Assembly: GCF_049065735.1 (NCBI RefSeq)
Contig: NZ_JBAKHD010000001.1
Location: 496,001 to 560,000 of the forward strand
DNA length: 64,000 nt
DNA from: Paramesorhizobium sp049065735
GTDB taxonomy: Bacteria > Pseudomonadota > Alphaproteobacteria > Rhizobiales > Rhizobiaceae
Reading direction: 5' to 3'
Part shown: positions 16,416-24,218 of the stretch, piece by piece
How the letters are laid out: each line of letters opens with the position of its first letter
Position numbering within the stretch: position 1 is the first letter of the stretch
Notes under the pieces: generated by a model
The model's input: only the letters and a program-made list of their open reading frames with translations
What the model was told of the DNA's origin: nothing
Database searches by the model: none
Translations under genes and position numbers: made by a program

Positions 16416-16506
16416 CGGGTGCGCTTTTGCTGGAAACAGTGGCGCACGCGTCACCACCCCCACCCGACCCTTCGGGCCACCCTCCCCGCAAGGGGGAGGG
16501 AAGACG
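16358..16506. repeat. Family A element A7 (overlaps the 3' end of gp14)
   Basis: About 149 bp. CCCTCCTTCCCCCTTGCGGG arm, CCCGCGTCAGCGGG sub-stem, core GTGGTGACGGGTGCGCTTTT...CGTCACCACCCC, right arm CCCTTCGGGCCACCC. Its first 58 bases are coding for gp14, whose stop codon lies in the core (GTGGTGACG). Confidence 0.88.
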
Positions 16507-16530
16507 CTCTCCAACCAAAGGCTCCCTCCC

Positions 16531-19500
16531 ATGGCCACACTCCTCCTCCAGGCCGCAGGCGCTGCGCTGGGCGGCAGTCTGTTCGGCGCGATTGGCGGCA
16601 CGATCGGTGCGGCGGCGGGCGCGCTGGGCGGATATCTCATCGACACCGCGCTCATCAATTCCACCCGCCATGCGGAAGGCCCGCGATTGGCCGGGGCGAA
16701 GCCGACAACGGCGGAGGAGGGGGCCTCGCTCCCCTTCGTCTATGGCACGGTGCGCCTTTCCGGCTCGCTCATCTGGGCCACCCGTTTCGAGGAACAGTCG
16801 AAGACCACCCGCCAGGGCGGCAAGGGCGGCGGGGCGAAGACCACGGAATATAGCTATTACGCCAATGCCGCCTATGCGGTGGCGGAAGGGCCGATTGCCG
16901 GCATCCGCCGCATATGGGTTGACGGCAAGGAGCTGGACCAGACCAAGGTGGAGATGCGGATCTATCGCGGCACCGAGGACCAGCTTCCCGACCCGCTGAT
17001 CGAGGCGAAGCAGGGGGACGGCAACGCGCCCGCCTATCGCGGCACGGCCTATGTGGTCTTCGAGCGCATGCCCATCGACGATTACGGTCGTCGCCTGCCG
17101 CAGATTCAGTTCGAGGTGATGCGGCCCGTGGGCGCGCTCGCCAATAGCATCACCGCCGTCGCGCTCATTCCGGGCTCGACCGAGTTCGGCCTGTCGCCCG
17201 TGGCGGTGACGGATGAGCCGAGGCCGGGCGAGACGCGGGCGCTCAACCGCAACACGCTGCGCGCCGTCAGCGACTGGACCGCCGCGATGGACGAGCTGCA
17301 GGCGCTCTGCCCAAATCTGAAGCATGTGGCGCTGGTGGTGCCCTGGTTCGGCGACGATCTGCGCGCCGGGTCCTGCACCATCCGCCCGGGCGTTGTAGAG
17401 CAGACGGCGAGGAAGCCGAGCCGGACATGGAAAGTGGACGGCGTCACCCGCGCCGCGGCGTATCGGATCAGCCGTAATACGCTGGGGCAGGCGGCCTATG
17501 GCGGCACGCCCTCCGACGACAGCGTCATCGCCGCAATCCGCGATGCGAGGGGGCGCGGGCTGAACGTGACGCTCTATCCCTTCATCATGATGGACATCGC
17601 GCCCGGCAACAGCCTGCCATCGCCCTATGGCGGTACCCAGCCGGCCTATCCCTGGCGCGGGCGCATCACCTGTTATCCGCTCGGCGCCGACCGCACGGCG
17701 GCGGTGACGGCGCAGATTTCAGCTTTTCTGACGGGAACATGGGGCTATAACCGCTTCATCCGCCATTGCGCCGATCTGGCGGTTTCGGCAGGCGGCGTCG
17801 ATGCTTTCCTGCTCGGGTCGGAACTGCGCGGGCTGACGACCCTTCGCGACGGGGCCAACGGCTTCCCCTTCGTGTCGGGCCTTTGCGACCTCGCCGCTGA
17901 GCTGCGCTCGCGCCTTGGGAGCGGCTGCAAGCTGACCTATGCGGCGGACTGGTCGGAATATTTCGGCCATCATCCGCAGGACGGCAGCGGCGACGTGTTC
18001 TTTCACCTCGACCCGCTCTGGGCCCATCCCGCCGTCGACGCCATCGGCATCGACAATTACATGCCGCTTTCCGACTGGCGCGACGAGGACGACCGGCATT
18101 TCGGGCCGGACGGCATTCCCGCCGCCTACGACAAGGATGGCCTCACCGCCAATATCGCGGGCGGCGAGGGCTACGACTGGTATTACGCCAGCGAGGCCGA
18201 CCGCCGCAACCGCGTGCGCTCGCCCATATCGGATGGCATGGCGGGCAAGCCCTGGGTGTTCCGCTACAAGGATTTGAAAGGCTGGTGGGAGAACCTGCAT
18301 TATAACCGCACCGGCGGCAAGGAGAGCACGGTGCCGACCGCCTGGCAGCCAAGGTCCAAGCCGTTCTGGTTCACCGAGCTTGGCTGTCCCGCGGCGGACA
18401 AGGGGCCGAACCAGCCCAATGTCTTTCCCGACCCGAAATCCTCGGAAAATGCCATTCCATATTTTTCGGACGGTTCGCGCTCCGATCTCGCGCAAAGCCG
18501 CTTCCTCTCCGCTCATCTCGACTACTGGAACCGGACGGCCAACACAGGCAATCCGGTCTCCCCGGTCTATGGCGGGCGGATGCTGGATGCGGCACGTATC
18601 TATCTCTGGGCGTGGGACACGCGGCCCTTCCCGGAATTTCCGCTGAAGCGCGATGTCTGGGGCGACGCCGACAATTGGCGTCTCGGCCATTGGCTGAACG
18701 GTCGCCTCAGCGGGGTGGCGCTTGGCGACCTCATCGCGGCGATCTTCGCGGATTTTGGGCTGGACGCGCCGGACACATCAGCCGCCGATGGTGCTCTCTC
18801 CGGCTTCGCCATCGGTGAGCCGTCATCGGCCCGCTCGGTGCTGGAGCCCTTGTTGGACCTATTCGGCGTCGAGGCGTTCGAGGCGGAAGGCCGTTTTGTC
18901 TTCCGCAGCGACGCGCGCCTGTCGCAGCCAAGCCTGATCGAGGACATGGTGCTCAGCGATGAAGGTGCGGCGGAAACCTCGGTGTTGGAGGACCGCAACG
19001 ATCTTCCCGGCAGCGTGGAGGTCTTCTTCGGCGATCCCCTGCGCGATTACCAGACCGCCAGCGCCACCGCCCTGCGACACGAGGCGCGCGGGCAGGGCAC
19101 CGAAACGCTGACGCTGGCGGGCGCGATGGAGGGGGGCCAAGCCAAGGCGCTGGCGGAGAGCTGGCTGAAGCGCCGCTGGGCCTCGCGGCGGACCAAAAGC
19201 CTCGGCGTGCCCTGGGACCATGCGGGCCTGACGGTGGGCGACCGGGTGCGCCTCGCCGGTGAGGAGGGGGAATTCGTCATCACCTCGCTGGAGGATGGTG
19301 CCGCGCGGCAATTGCAGGCCGTCGCGGTCGCGTCGCATGTGCGCACGCCCGACACGGGCGCCTTGCCGCCGCAGCCGCCCGCAAGCCCCGTCAGCGAAGG
19401 CAAGCCGCTGAGCTTCCTCCTCGACCTGCCCGCCTGGCCGGGCGCGGAGGACGCGGCGGCGCAATTGCGCCTTGCCGCTTATGCCAAGCCATGGCGTGGC

Positions 19501-20337
19501 GTCAGCGCCTATGCCTCGCCCCATGCGGAAGGCTATGCCGCCCGGACGCTCCTTGGCAAGCGGGCGATCGTAGGGGAACTCGTCTCGCCGCTGCCGCCTT
19601 TGCCGGGGAGCGGACGGCTGGTCCGCGCCCATGCCATGGATGTGCTCATCTATGCCGGTGAATTGAGTTCCCAGCCCATGGAGCAGCTTTGCAACGGCGC
19701 GAACACCGGCCTCTTGCAGACGCCTGAAGGCGGCTGGGAAATGTTCCAGTTCCGCGATGCCGAGGAAATAGCTGACAGCCAATGGCGGCTGACGGCGCTC
19801 CTGCGCGGGCAACTGGGCACGGAAGAAGAAGCCTCCGTCACCAAGCCCGCCGGAACGCCCTTCATCCTGCTCAGTGAAGCCGTCGCGCCCGCCGGTCTGC
19901 AGGCTTCGGAAATCGGTCTGGCACTCAACTGGCGCATCGGCACGGCAGGCCGCGATTTTTCGGACGCCTATTTCGACACGATGTCGATGGCCGGCGGCGT
20001 CCGCGCGCTTGAGCCCCTGAGCCCGGTCCACCTCAAAGCTCACGTAATGGCGAATGGCGACATTGCCGCAAACTGGGTCCGGCGCGGGCGCATCGACGCC
20101 GATAGCTGGCTAGGCACGGATATCCCGCTCGGCGAGGAGCAGGAACTCTACCGCGTCGAGGTGCGACGGGGTGGAGCGGTGGTCCGCACGGTGGAAGTCC
20201 GCGAGCCGCGCTGGACCTATGGCGCGGCGGATCGTGCCGCTGACCTCGGCGGCTTGGCGCAGCCCTTCGAACTGGCCGTGGCGATGGTCAGCGCGAGGAT
20301 GGGAGCGGGGCGGTTCGGGCGGGTTGAAGTGAAATGA
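16531..20337 (+). CDS. GTA baseplate megatron protein (gp15, TIM-barrel-like and phage tail domains)
   Basis: 1268 residues from the ATG at 16531; upstream in-frame codons are translated repeat A7. The N-terminus has glycine-rich hydrophobic segments (ATLLLQAAGAALGGSLFGAIGGTIGAAAGALGGYLI), followed by the ASLPFVYGTVRLSG barrel. A GTA TIM-barrel-like domain follows (about 210-600; VTLYPFIMMDIAPGN, SELRGLTTLRD, LTYAADWSEYFGHHPQDGSGDVFFHLDPLWAHPAVDAIGIDNYMPLSDW, PFWFTELGCPAADKGPNQPNVF), resembling glycoside hydrolase 25/113-type barrels. Then come phage-tail domains and a C-terminal beta-rich receptor-facing region. It ends the GTA structural genes. It is intact and close in length to RcGTA g15 (about 1300). 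Confidence 0.94.
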   Translation: MATLLLQAAGAALGGSLFGAIGGTIGAAAGALGGYLIDTALINSTRHAEGPRLAGAKPTTAEEGASLPFVYGTVRLSGSLIWATRFEEQSKTTRQGGKGGGAKTTEYSYYANAAYAVAEGPIAGIRRIWVDGKELDQTKVEMRIYRGTEDQLPDPLIEAKQGDGNAPAYRGTAYVVFERMPIDDYGRRLPQIQFEVMRPVGALANSITAVALIPGSTEFGLSPVAVTDEPRPGETRALNRNTLRAVSDWTAAMDELQALCPNLKHVALVVPWFGDDLRAGSCTIRPGVVEQTARKPSRTWKVDGVTRAAAYRISRNTLGQAAYGGTPSDDSVIAAIRDARGRGLNVTLYPFIMMDIAPGNSLPSPYGGTQPAYPWRGRITCYPLGADRTAAVTAQISAFLTGTWGYNRFIRHCADLAVSAGGVDAFLLGSELRGLTTLRDGANGFPFVSGLCDLAAELRSRLGSGCKLTYAADWSEYFGHHPQDGSGDVFFHLDPLWAHPAVDAIGIDNYMPLSDWRDEDDRHFGPDGIPAAYDKDGLTANIAGGEGYDWYYASEADRRNRVRSPISDGMAGKPWVFRYKDLKGWWENLHYNRTGGKESTVPTAWQPRSKPFWFTELGCPAADKGPNQPNVFPDPKSSENAIPYFSDGSRSDLAQSRFLSAHLDYWNRTANTGNPVSPVYGGRMLDAARIYLWAWDTRPFPEFPLKRDVWGDADNWRLGHWLNGRLSGVALGDLIAAIFADFGLDAPDTSAADGALSGFAIGEPSSARSVLEPLLDLFGVEAFEAEGRFVFRSDARLSQPSLIEDMVLSDEGAAETSVLEDRNDLPGSVEVFFGDPLRDYQTASATALRHEARGQGTETLTLAGAMEGGQAKALAESWLKRRWASRRTKSLGVPWDHAGLTVGDRVRLAGEEGEFVITSLEDGAARQLQAVAVASHVRTPDTGALPPQPPASPVSEGKPLSFLLDLPAWPGAEDAAAQLRLAAYAKPWRGVSAYASPHAEGYAARTLLGKRAIVGELVSPLPPLPGSGRLVRAHAMDVLIYAGELSSQPMEQLCNGANTGLLQTPEGGWEMFQFRDAEEIADSQWRLTALLRGQLGTEEEASVTKPAGTPFILLSEAVAPAGLQASEIGLALNWRIGTAGRDFSDAYFDTMSMAGGVRALEPLSPVHLKAHVMANGDIAANWVRRGRIDADSWLGTDIPLGEEQELYRVEVRRGGAVVRTVEVREPRWTYGAADRAADLGGLAQPFELAVAMVSARMGAGRFGRVEVK

Positions 20338-20385
20338 GAAACGCCGCCGACGCTCCCTATCGAACCCCAAACAAAGGAACCCCAC

Positions 20386-20592
20386 ATGAACACCATCAAA
20401 CCCTGGTATCTCTCCAAGACCATCTGGGCCTCCGCCGTCACGCTCGGCGTTTCCGCGGCCGGGTTGTTCGGCTTTGCCACCGACACGGTGGATCAATCGA
20501 CGCTGGTCGAGACGATCATGCAGCTCATCACCGCCGTGGCGGGCCTTATCGCCATTGTCGGCCGCTTCCATGCAAATTCCCGCCTTTCGTAA
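20386..20592 (+). CDS. Small two-helix membrane protein after GTA cluster (holin-like?)
   Basis: 68 residues with AAGGAA about 8 nt before the ATG, the same arrangement as the GTA genes. WYLSKTIWASAVTLGVSAAGLFGF and LVETIMQLITAVAGLIAIVGRF form two hydrophobic helices separated by an acidic turn (ATDTVDQST); the C-terminus is basic. Small proteins of this shape follow tail genes in several Rhizobiales phage-like regions. A holin-like pore is one possibility, since no lysis gene is otherwise visible in the cluster, but I cannot demonstrate it. Confidence 0.65.
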   Translation: MNTIKPWYLSKTIWASAVTLGVSAAGLFGFATDTVDQSTLVETIMQLITAVAGLIAIVGRFHANSRLS

Positions 20593-20649
20593 TCTTCCGT
20601 AATGATTCCTTAACATTGCGGATTAACGATATGTAACAATATGTGAGGG

Positions 20650-20682
20650 AAGGCCTCGGCAAAGGGAGTCGGGGCCTTTACC
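20650..20682 (+). terminator. Weak terminator-like hairpin after the GTA region
   Basis: AAGGCCTCG (20650-20658) pairs with CGGGGCCTT (20670-20678; one G-U), with an 11-nt loop, followed by only TTTA. It may end GTA transcription or form part of the leader of the next gene. Confidence 0.35.
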
Positions 20683-20723
20683 GTTCATTCATTGTTCAGC
20701 TAAAAAGCGCTATGGAAGGCGCC

Positions 20724-21023
20724 ATGATGAAACACTTGTTCGCTCCGAAACTGATCGCTGCCCTGACCGTTCTGGCCGGTGTCACCGCCGCTGAGGCCGG
20801 CAGCTTGCCGGTGACGTTCCCCGCGAAGGCGACACTGGTCGCCAAGGTGGCGGGCGATTGCGTCGCCGTCGGGCAGAAGGTTGCCGCCGAGCAGGGCGGA
20901 ACGCTGACCAAGGCGACCCCCTCCACGCAGAACGGACGCGCGATGTGCGTCGTCGTGGTGCTGGTGCCCGGCCGCGATGGCGAGCGCCCGCGCCGTGTCG
21001 AGGTCGCGGTTCCCGCTAATTAA
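20724..21023 (+). CDS. Small secreted protein upstream of feuP (FeuN-like position)
   Basis: 99 residues from 20724 (or 98 from 20727); GGAAGG at 20714-20719 supports either. A signal peptide is evident (KLIAALTVLAGVTAAEA), leaving a periplasmic domain of about 75 residues (LPVTFPAKATLVAKVAGDCVAVGQKVAAEQGGTLTKATP...AMCVVVVLVPGRDGERPRRVEVAVP) with two cysteines. In Sinorhizobium meliloti the slot before feuP-feuQ encodes FeuN, a small periplasmic inhibitor of the FeuQ kinase. Position, size and export fit, but homology was not tested. Its stop is 75 nt from feuP. Confidence 0.6.
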   Translation: MMKHLFAPKLIAALTVLAGVTAAEAGSLPVTFPAKATLVAKVAGDCVAVGQKVAAEQGGTLTKATPSTQNGRAMCVVVVLVPGRDGERPRRVEVAVPAN

Positions 21024-21098
21024 GCCAGCGGCCAGGGCATTTGCAGCCGGGCGAGGCCTGGCGTTGCAGAATGCGGCTGAAACAATGGAAGCATGCAC

Positions 21099-21761
21099 AT
21101 GCGCATCCTCATCGTCGAGGACGACAAGGATCTGAACCGTCAGGTCTCCGAGGCGCTGGTCGAGGCCGGCTATGTGGTCGACCGCGCCTATGACGGCATC
21201 GAAGGCCATTATCTCGGCGACAGCGAGCCCTATGACGCCGTGGTGCTGGATATCGGCCTGCCGCAGATGGACGGCATCAGCATTCTGGAGCGCTGGCGGC
21301 GCGACGGGCGCACCATGCCCGTGCTGATGCTGACCGCGCGCGACCGCTGGAGCGACAAGGTCGCGGGTATCGACGCGGGCGCGGACGATTATGTCGCCAA
21401 ACCCTTTCACATAGAGGAAGTGCTGGCGCGCTTGCGGGCCTTGATCCGCCGGGCCGCCGGGCATGCCTCCTCGGAACTCACCTGCGGCCCGCTGCGCCTC
21501 GATACCAAATCCTCCAAGGCCAGCGTCGACGGCGTTCCACTAAAGCTGACCTCGCACGAATTCCGCCTGCTTTCCTATCTCATGCATCACATGGACGAGG
21601 TGGTCTCCCGCAGCGAGCTGGTGGAGCATCTCTACGACCAGGATTTCGACCGCGATTCCAACACGATCGAGGTCTTCGTCGGGCGCTTGCGCAAGAAGAT
21701 GGGCATAGATCTCATCGAAACCGTGCGCGGCATGGGCTACCGCATCCGGCGGGATGGATAG
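21099..21761 (+). CDS. feuP: OmpR-family response regulator FeuP
   Basis: 220 residues from the ATG at 21099, which has GGAAG 7 nt upstream; an ATG 6 nt earlier is too close to it. The receiver domain has the acidic pair in IVEDDKD (D8, D9), phosphoacceptor D51 in VVLDIGLPQMDG and the lysine in YVAKPF. The winged-helix C-terminus includes PLKLTSHEFRLLSYLMHH and NTIEVFVGRLRKKMG. Identity rests on family plus the neighbourhood feuP-feuQ-ccmIEFH-degP, conserved in S. meliloti and Brucella. In Sinorhizobium FeuPQ controls cyclic glucan export and osmotic adaptation; in R. leguminosarum it was first linked to iron uptake. Confidence 0.87.
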   Translation: MRILIVEDDKDLNRQVSEALVEAGYVVDRAYDGIEGHYLGDSEPYDAVVLDIGLPQMDGISILERWRRDGRTMPVLMLTARDRWSDKVAGIDAGADDYVAKPFHIEEVLARLRALIRRAAGHASSELTCGPLRLDTKSSKASVDGVPLKLTSHEFRLLSYLMHHMDEVVSRSELVEHLYDQDFDRDSNTIEVFVGRLRKKMGIDLIETVRGMGYRIRRDG

Positions 21762-21790
21762 AGGGACCACGTTCCGATGGAAACGCCGGT

Positions 21791-21952
21791 CACCCCCCTC
21801 TGTCCTGCCGGACATCTCCCCCTCAAGGGGGGAGATTACGCCTTCATAGACGGACGGCACCAATCGCAAACCTTGCCGTATGTACGGCGAAAGTCATGTC
21901 AGCCAATCTCCCCCCTTGAGGGGGAGATGCCCGGCAGGGCAGAGGGGGGTAT
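21791..21952. repeat. Family B palindromic element, copy B4 (splits feuP and feuQ)
   Basis: About 162 bp. Arms CCCCCCTCTGTCCTGCCGGA and GCCCGGCAGGGCAGAGGGGG; the interior has CACCAATCGCAAACC. It fills almost the whole 217-bp gap between feuP and feuQ, genes normally closely linked. Confidence 0.9.
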
Positions 21953-21978
21953 TGTCCCGCCGCTCTCCCAATCTGAAA

Positions 21979-23403
21979 ATGAAAGGCCGTAAACTGACCG
22001 CCCTCCGCTTCATCCCCGCCACGCGCTCATTGGCGCTGCGTGTCGTCACGCTGTCGACGGTGTGGGTCATCATCGGGCTGATGGTGGTCGCGACGGTCAT
22101 TTCGGCGCTTTACCGCGAGGCGAGCGAGCAGAGCTTTCAGCGGTTGCTTTCGGCGCATCTCTATAGCCTCATCGGCTCGGTCAGCGTTTCGCCCGATGGC
22201 GTGTTGCAGGGAAAGCCGGAATTGGGCGACATCCGCTATTCCAGCCCGCTTTCCGGCTGGTACTGGGCGGTGGATCCGGTCACCGACAATCTCAAGGGCA
22301 ATCTCGAATCCGACTCGCTCGCCAAGCGCACCATCCCGCCGGTACCGGTTTACCAAGTCCCCTTCGACCAATCCTACACGCGGCGCTATACGGAAAAGGG
22401 CCTGAAAGGCGAAGAACTTTCCGTGGTCGAGACGGAAGTGGTGCTCGACGCCGCCAATCGCGTGGCGCGCTTTCGCATCATGGGCAATTTGAGCGAGGTG
22501 AAGAAGGAAATCCGCGATTTCCGCAACACGCTCTATACCTATCTCGGCGTCTTCGGCCTTGGCAGTATCCTCATCAACGCCGCCATCATCCTTTTCGGCC
22601 TGCGTCCTCTCGACAAGGTGCGCGCCTCGCTGGCCGATATCCGCGAAGGCCGCTCCTCCCGGCTTGACGGCAATCTGCCGCTGGAGATCGCGCCGCTGGC
22701 GCAGGAGATGAATGCGCTCATTGAGAACAACCGGCGCATCGTCGAGCGCTCGCGCACGCAGGTCGGCAATCTCGCCCATTCGCTGAAGACGCCGCTATCG
22801 GTGCTCGTCAATGAGGGCCGCAGCATCGGGGGCGAGAAGGGCAGGGTGGTGGTAGAGCAGAGCGAGGCGATGCAGGTGCAGGTGCAGCATTATCTGCAGC
22901 GCGCGCGCATTGCGGCCCAGCGCGACAGCGTCGTCTTCCGCACGCCCGTCGCGCCGGTCCTGGAGCGGATGATCCGCGTGACCGCCAAGCTCAGCCCCAA
23001 TTACCGCATCGATTTCGACAACCGCCTGCCGAATGCCGTCTTCGCGGGCGAGCGCGAGGATTTCGAGGAAATCGTCGGAAACCTGATGGAAAACGCCGCA
23101 AAATGGGGCCGTTCGGTCATCAAGGTGAGCCTTTCCCCGGTCCATTTCGAGGGGAAGGGCGACATGACGCCTCATGCCGGCTTCGAAGTGGCGATCGAGG
23201 ACAACGGGCAGGGACTGGCCCCGGAAAAGATCAAGGAGGCGCTGATGCGTGGCCATCGCCTCGACGAAACCAAGCCCGGCACCGGCCTCGGCCTTTCCAT
23301 CGTCAAGGATACGGTGCGCGAATATGGCGGAACGCTCAAATTGGAGAAGTCGCCGCTGGGCGGCCTCGCTGCACGAATCGTTCTGCCTCTTGTTGAAAAT
23401 TGA
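21979..23403 (+). CDS. feuQ: Sensor histidine kinase FeuQ
   Basis: 474 residues from the ATG at 21979. The frame is open upstream through repeat B4, but the repeat sequence is not native; no good ribosome site is visible at 21979. Two membrane segments (VTLSTVWVIIGLMVVATVISAL and LGVFGLGSILINAAIILFGL) flank a periplasmic sensor domain. Then come a HAMP-like linker, an H-box NLAHSLKTPLSVLVNE, an N-box GNLMENAAKWG, and G-boxes VAIEDNGQGLAPEKI and KPGTGLGLSIVKD. It is the cognate kinase for FeuP. The intervening repeat may alter coupling of the two. Confidence 0.87.
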   Translation: MKGRKLTALRFIPATRSLALRVVTLSTVWVIIGLMVVATVISALYREASEQSFQRLLSAHLYSLIGSVSVSPDGVLQGKPELGDIRYSSPLSGWYWAVDPVTDNLKGNLESDSLAKRTIPPVPVYQVPFDQSYTRRYTEKGLKGEELSVVETEVVLDAANRVARFRIMGNLSEVKKEIRDFRNTLYTYLGVFGLGSILINAAIILFGLRPLDKVRASLADIREGRSSRLDGNLPLEIAPLAQEMNALIENNRRIVERSRTQVGNLAHSLKTPLSVLVNEGRSIGGEKGRVVVEQSEAMQVQVQHYLQRARIAAQRDSVVFRTPVAPVLERMIRVTAKLSPNYRIDFDNRLPNAVFAGEREDFEEIVGNLMENAAKWGRSVIKVSLSPVHFEGKGDMTPHAGFEVAIEDNGQGLAPEKIKEALMRGHRLDETKPGTGLGLSIVKDTVREYGGTLKLEKSPLGGLAARIVLPLVEN

Positions 23404-23490
23404 TCGCAATCGAATGCGCGGCTATAATGGACCGCTTGACATAAATCGCTATGAACATTCGATTATTCATGTTCGTGAACTGAGAGCCCG

Positions 23491-23916
23491 ATGAAGCCAA
23501 CAGCCCTCTCCGCCGCCCTTGTCCTTGCCCTGTTCGGCCTTTCCGCCTGCAGCACGGCCTCCGGCCCGCGACCGTCCCTGATCTCGATCGGACCGTCATC
23601 CAAGCCGGCAAGATCCGACGTTCTGGCCGCGCTGGGCAATGGCCTGATCGGCACCGCCGCGAACAGGCTTTCCTCCGGCGACCGCCGGAACGCGCTGGAA
23701 GCCGAGTACAAGGCGCTGGAATATGCGAAGGCCGGTGACGCCACGAGCTGGAAGGGCTCCGATGCCTCCGGTGAGGTGGTCGCCGCGCAGCCCTATCAGG
23801 TCGGCTCGCAGAACTGCCGTCAATATACCCACACCTTCACCGTCAACGGCGCGCCCCAGACCGCACGCGGCACGGCATGCCGGAACCCGGATGGAAGCTG
23901 GACGCCGTTGACGTAG
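23491..23916 (+). CDS. Outer-membrane lipoprotein, RT0821/Lpp0805 surface-protein type
   Basis: 141 residues. A lipoprotein signal (ALVLALFGLSAC, lipobox LSAC with Cys about 20) is followed by GNGLIGTAANRLSSGDRRNALEAEYKALEYAKAGDATSWKGSDASGEVVAAQPYQVGSQNCRQYTHTFTVNGAPQTARGTACRNPDGSW, the characteristic RT0821/Lpp0805 layout shared with 17-kDa surface antigens. It is probably anchored in the outer membrane with an unknown structural role. It is transcribed alone; repeat A8 follows the stop within a few bases. Confidence 0.82.
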   Translation: MKPTALSAALVLALFGLSACSTASGPRPSLISIGPSSKPARSDVLAALGNGLIGTAANRLSSGDRRNALEAEYKALEYAKAGDATSWKGSDASGEVVAAQPYQVGSQNCRQYTHTFTVNGAPQTARGTACRNPDGSWTPLT

Positions 23917-23920
23917 GAAA

Positions 23921-24124
23921 CGCCCTCCTTTCCCCTTGGGGGATTGAGGAGCGTTCGGCCGGAGGCCGAGGAAAAGCCAGCGATTTGGCTTTTCCAGCGA
24001 CGACCCCGCGTTAGCGGGCGGACGGGGTGGTGACGTTTGCGCTTTTGCTGAAGAACGTGGTGCGCGCGTCACCACCTCCACCCGGCCCTTCGGGCCACCC
24101 TCCCCGCAAGGGGGAGGGATAGGC
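23921..24124. repeat. Family A element A8 (long form with nested module)
   Basis: About 204 bp. The left arm CCCTCCTTTCCCCTTGGGGG is interrupted by GGAAAAGCCA-GCGAT-TTGGCTTTTCC. The core is GTGGTGACGTTTGCGCTTTT...GCGTCACCACC, and the right arm has CCCTTCGGGCCACCC. The 94 bp to the ccmI start carry its promoter; no hexamers are convincing. Confidence 0.87.
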
Positions 24125-24218
24125 GCTTCGCCTTGACCCACCGCAATTTGCGGCGAATTGCCCTATTCGTAGCATCCCTGATTGGATTCGGCCCGCGGGG
24201 CGGCTATGTCTCGCCATC

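Noticed and set aside
16333..16530. N-terminal extension of the megatron protein
   Set aside because: The 66 extra codons are translated family A repeat; the conserved-looking protein starts at 16531.
5217..20592. Possible complete prophage
   Set aside because: No integrase, repressor, replication or clear lysis genes within; order and size match GTAs.
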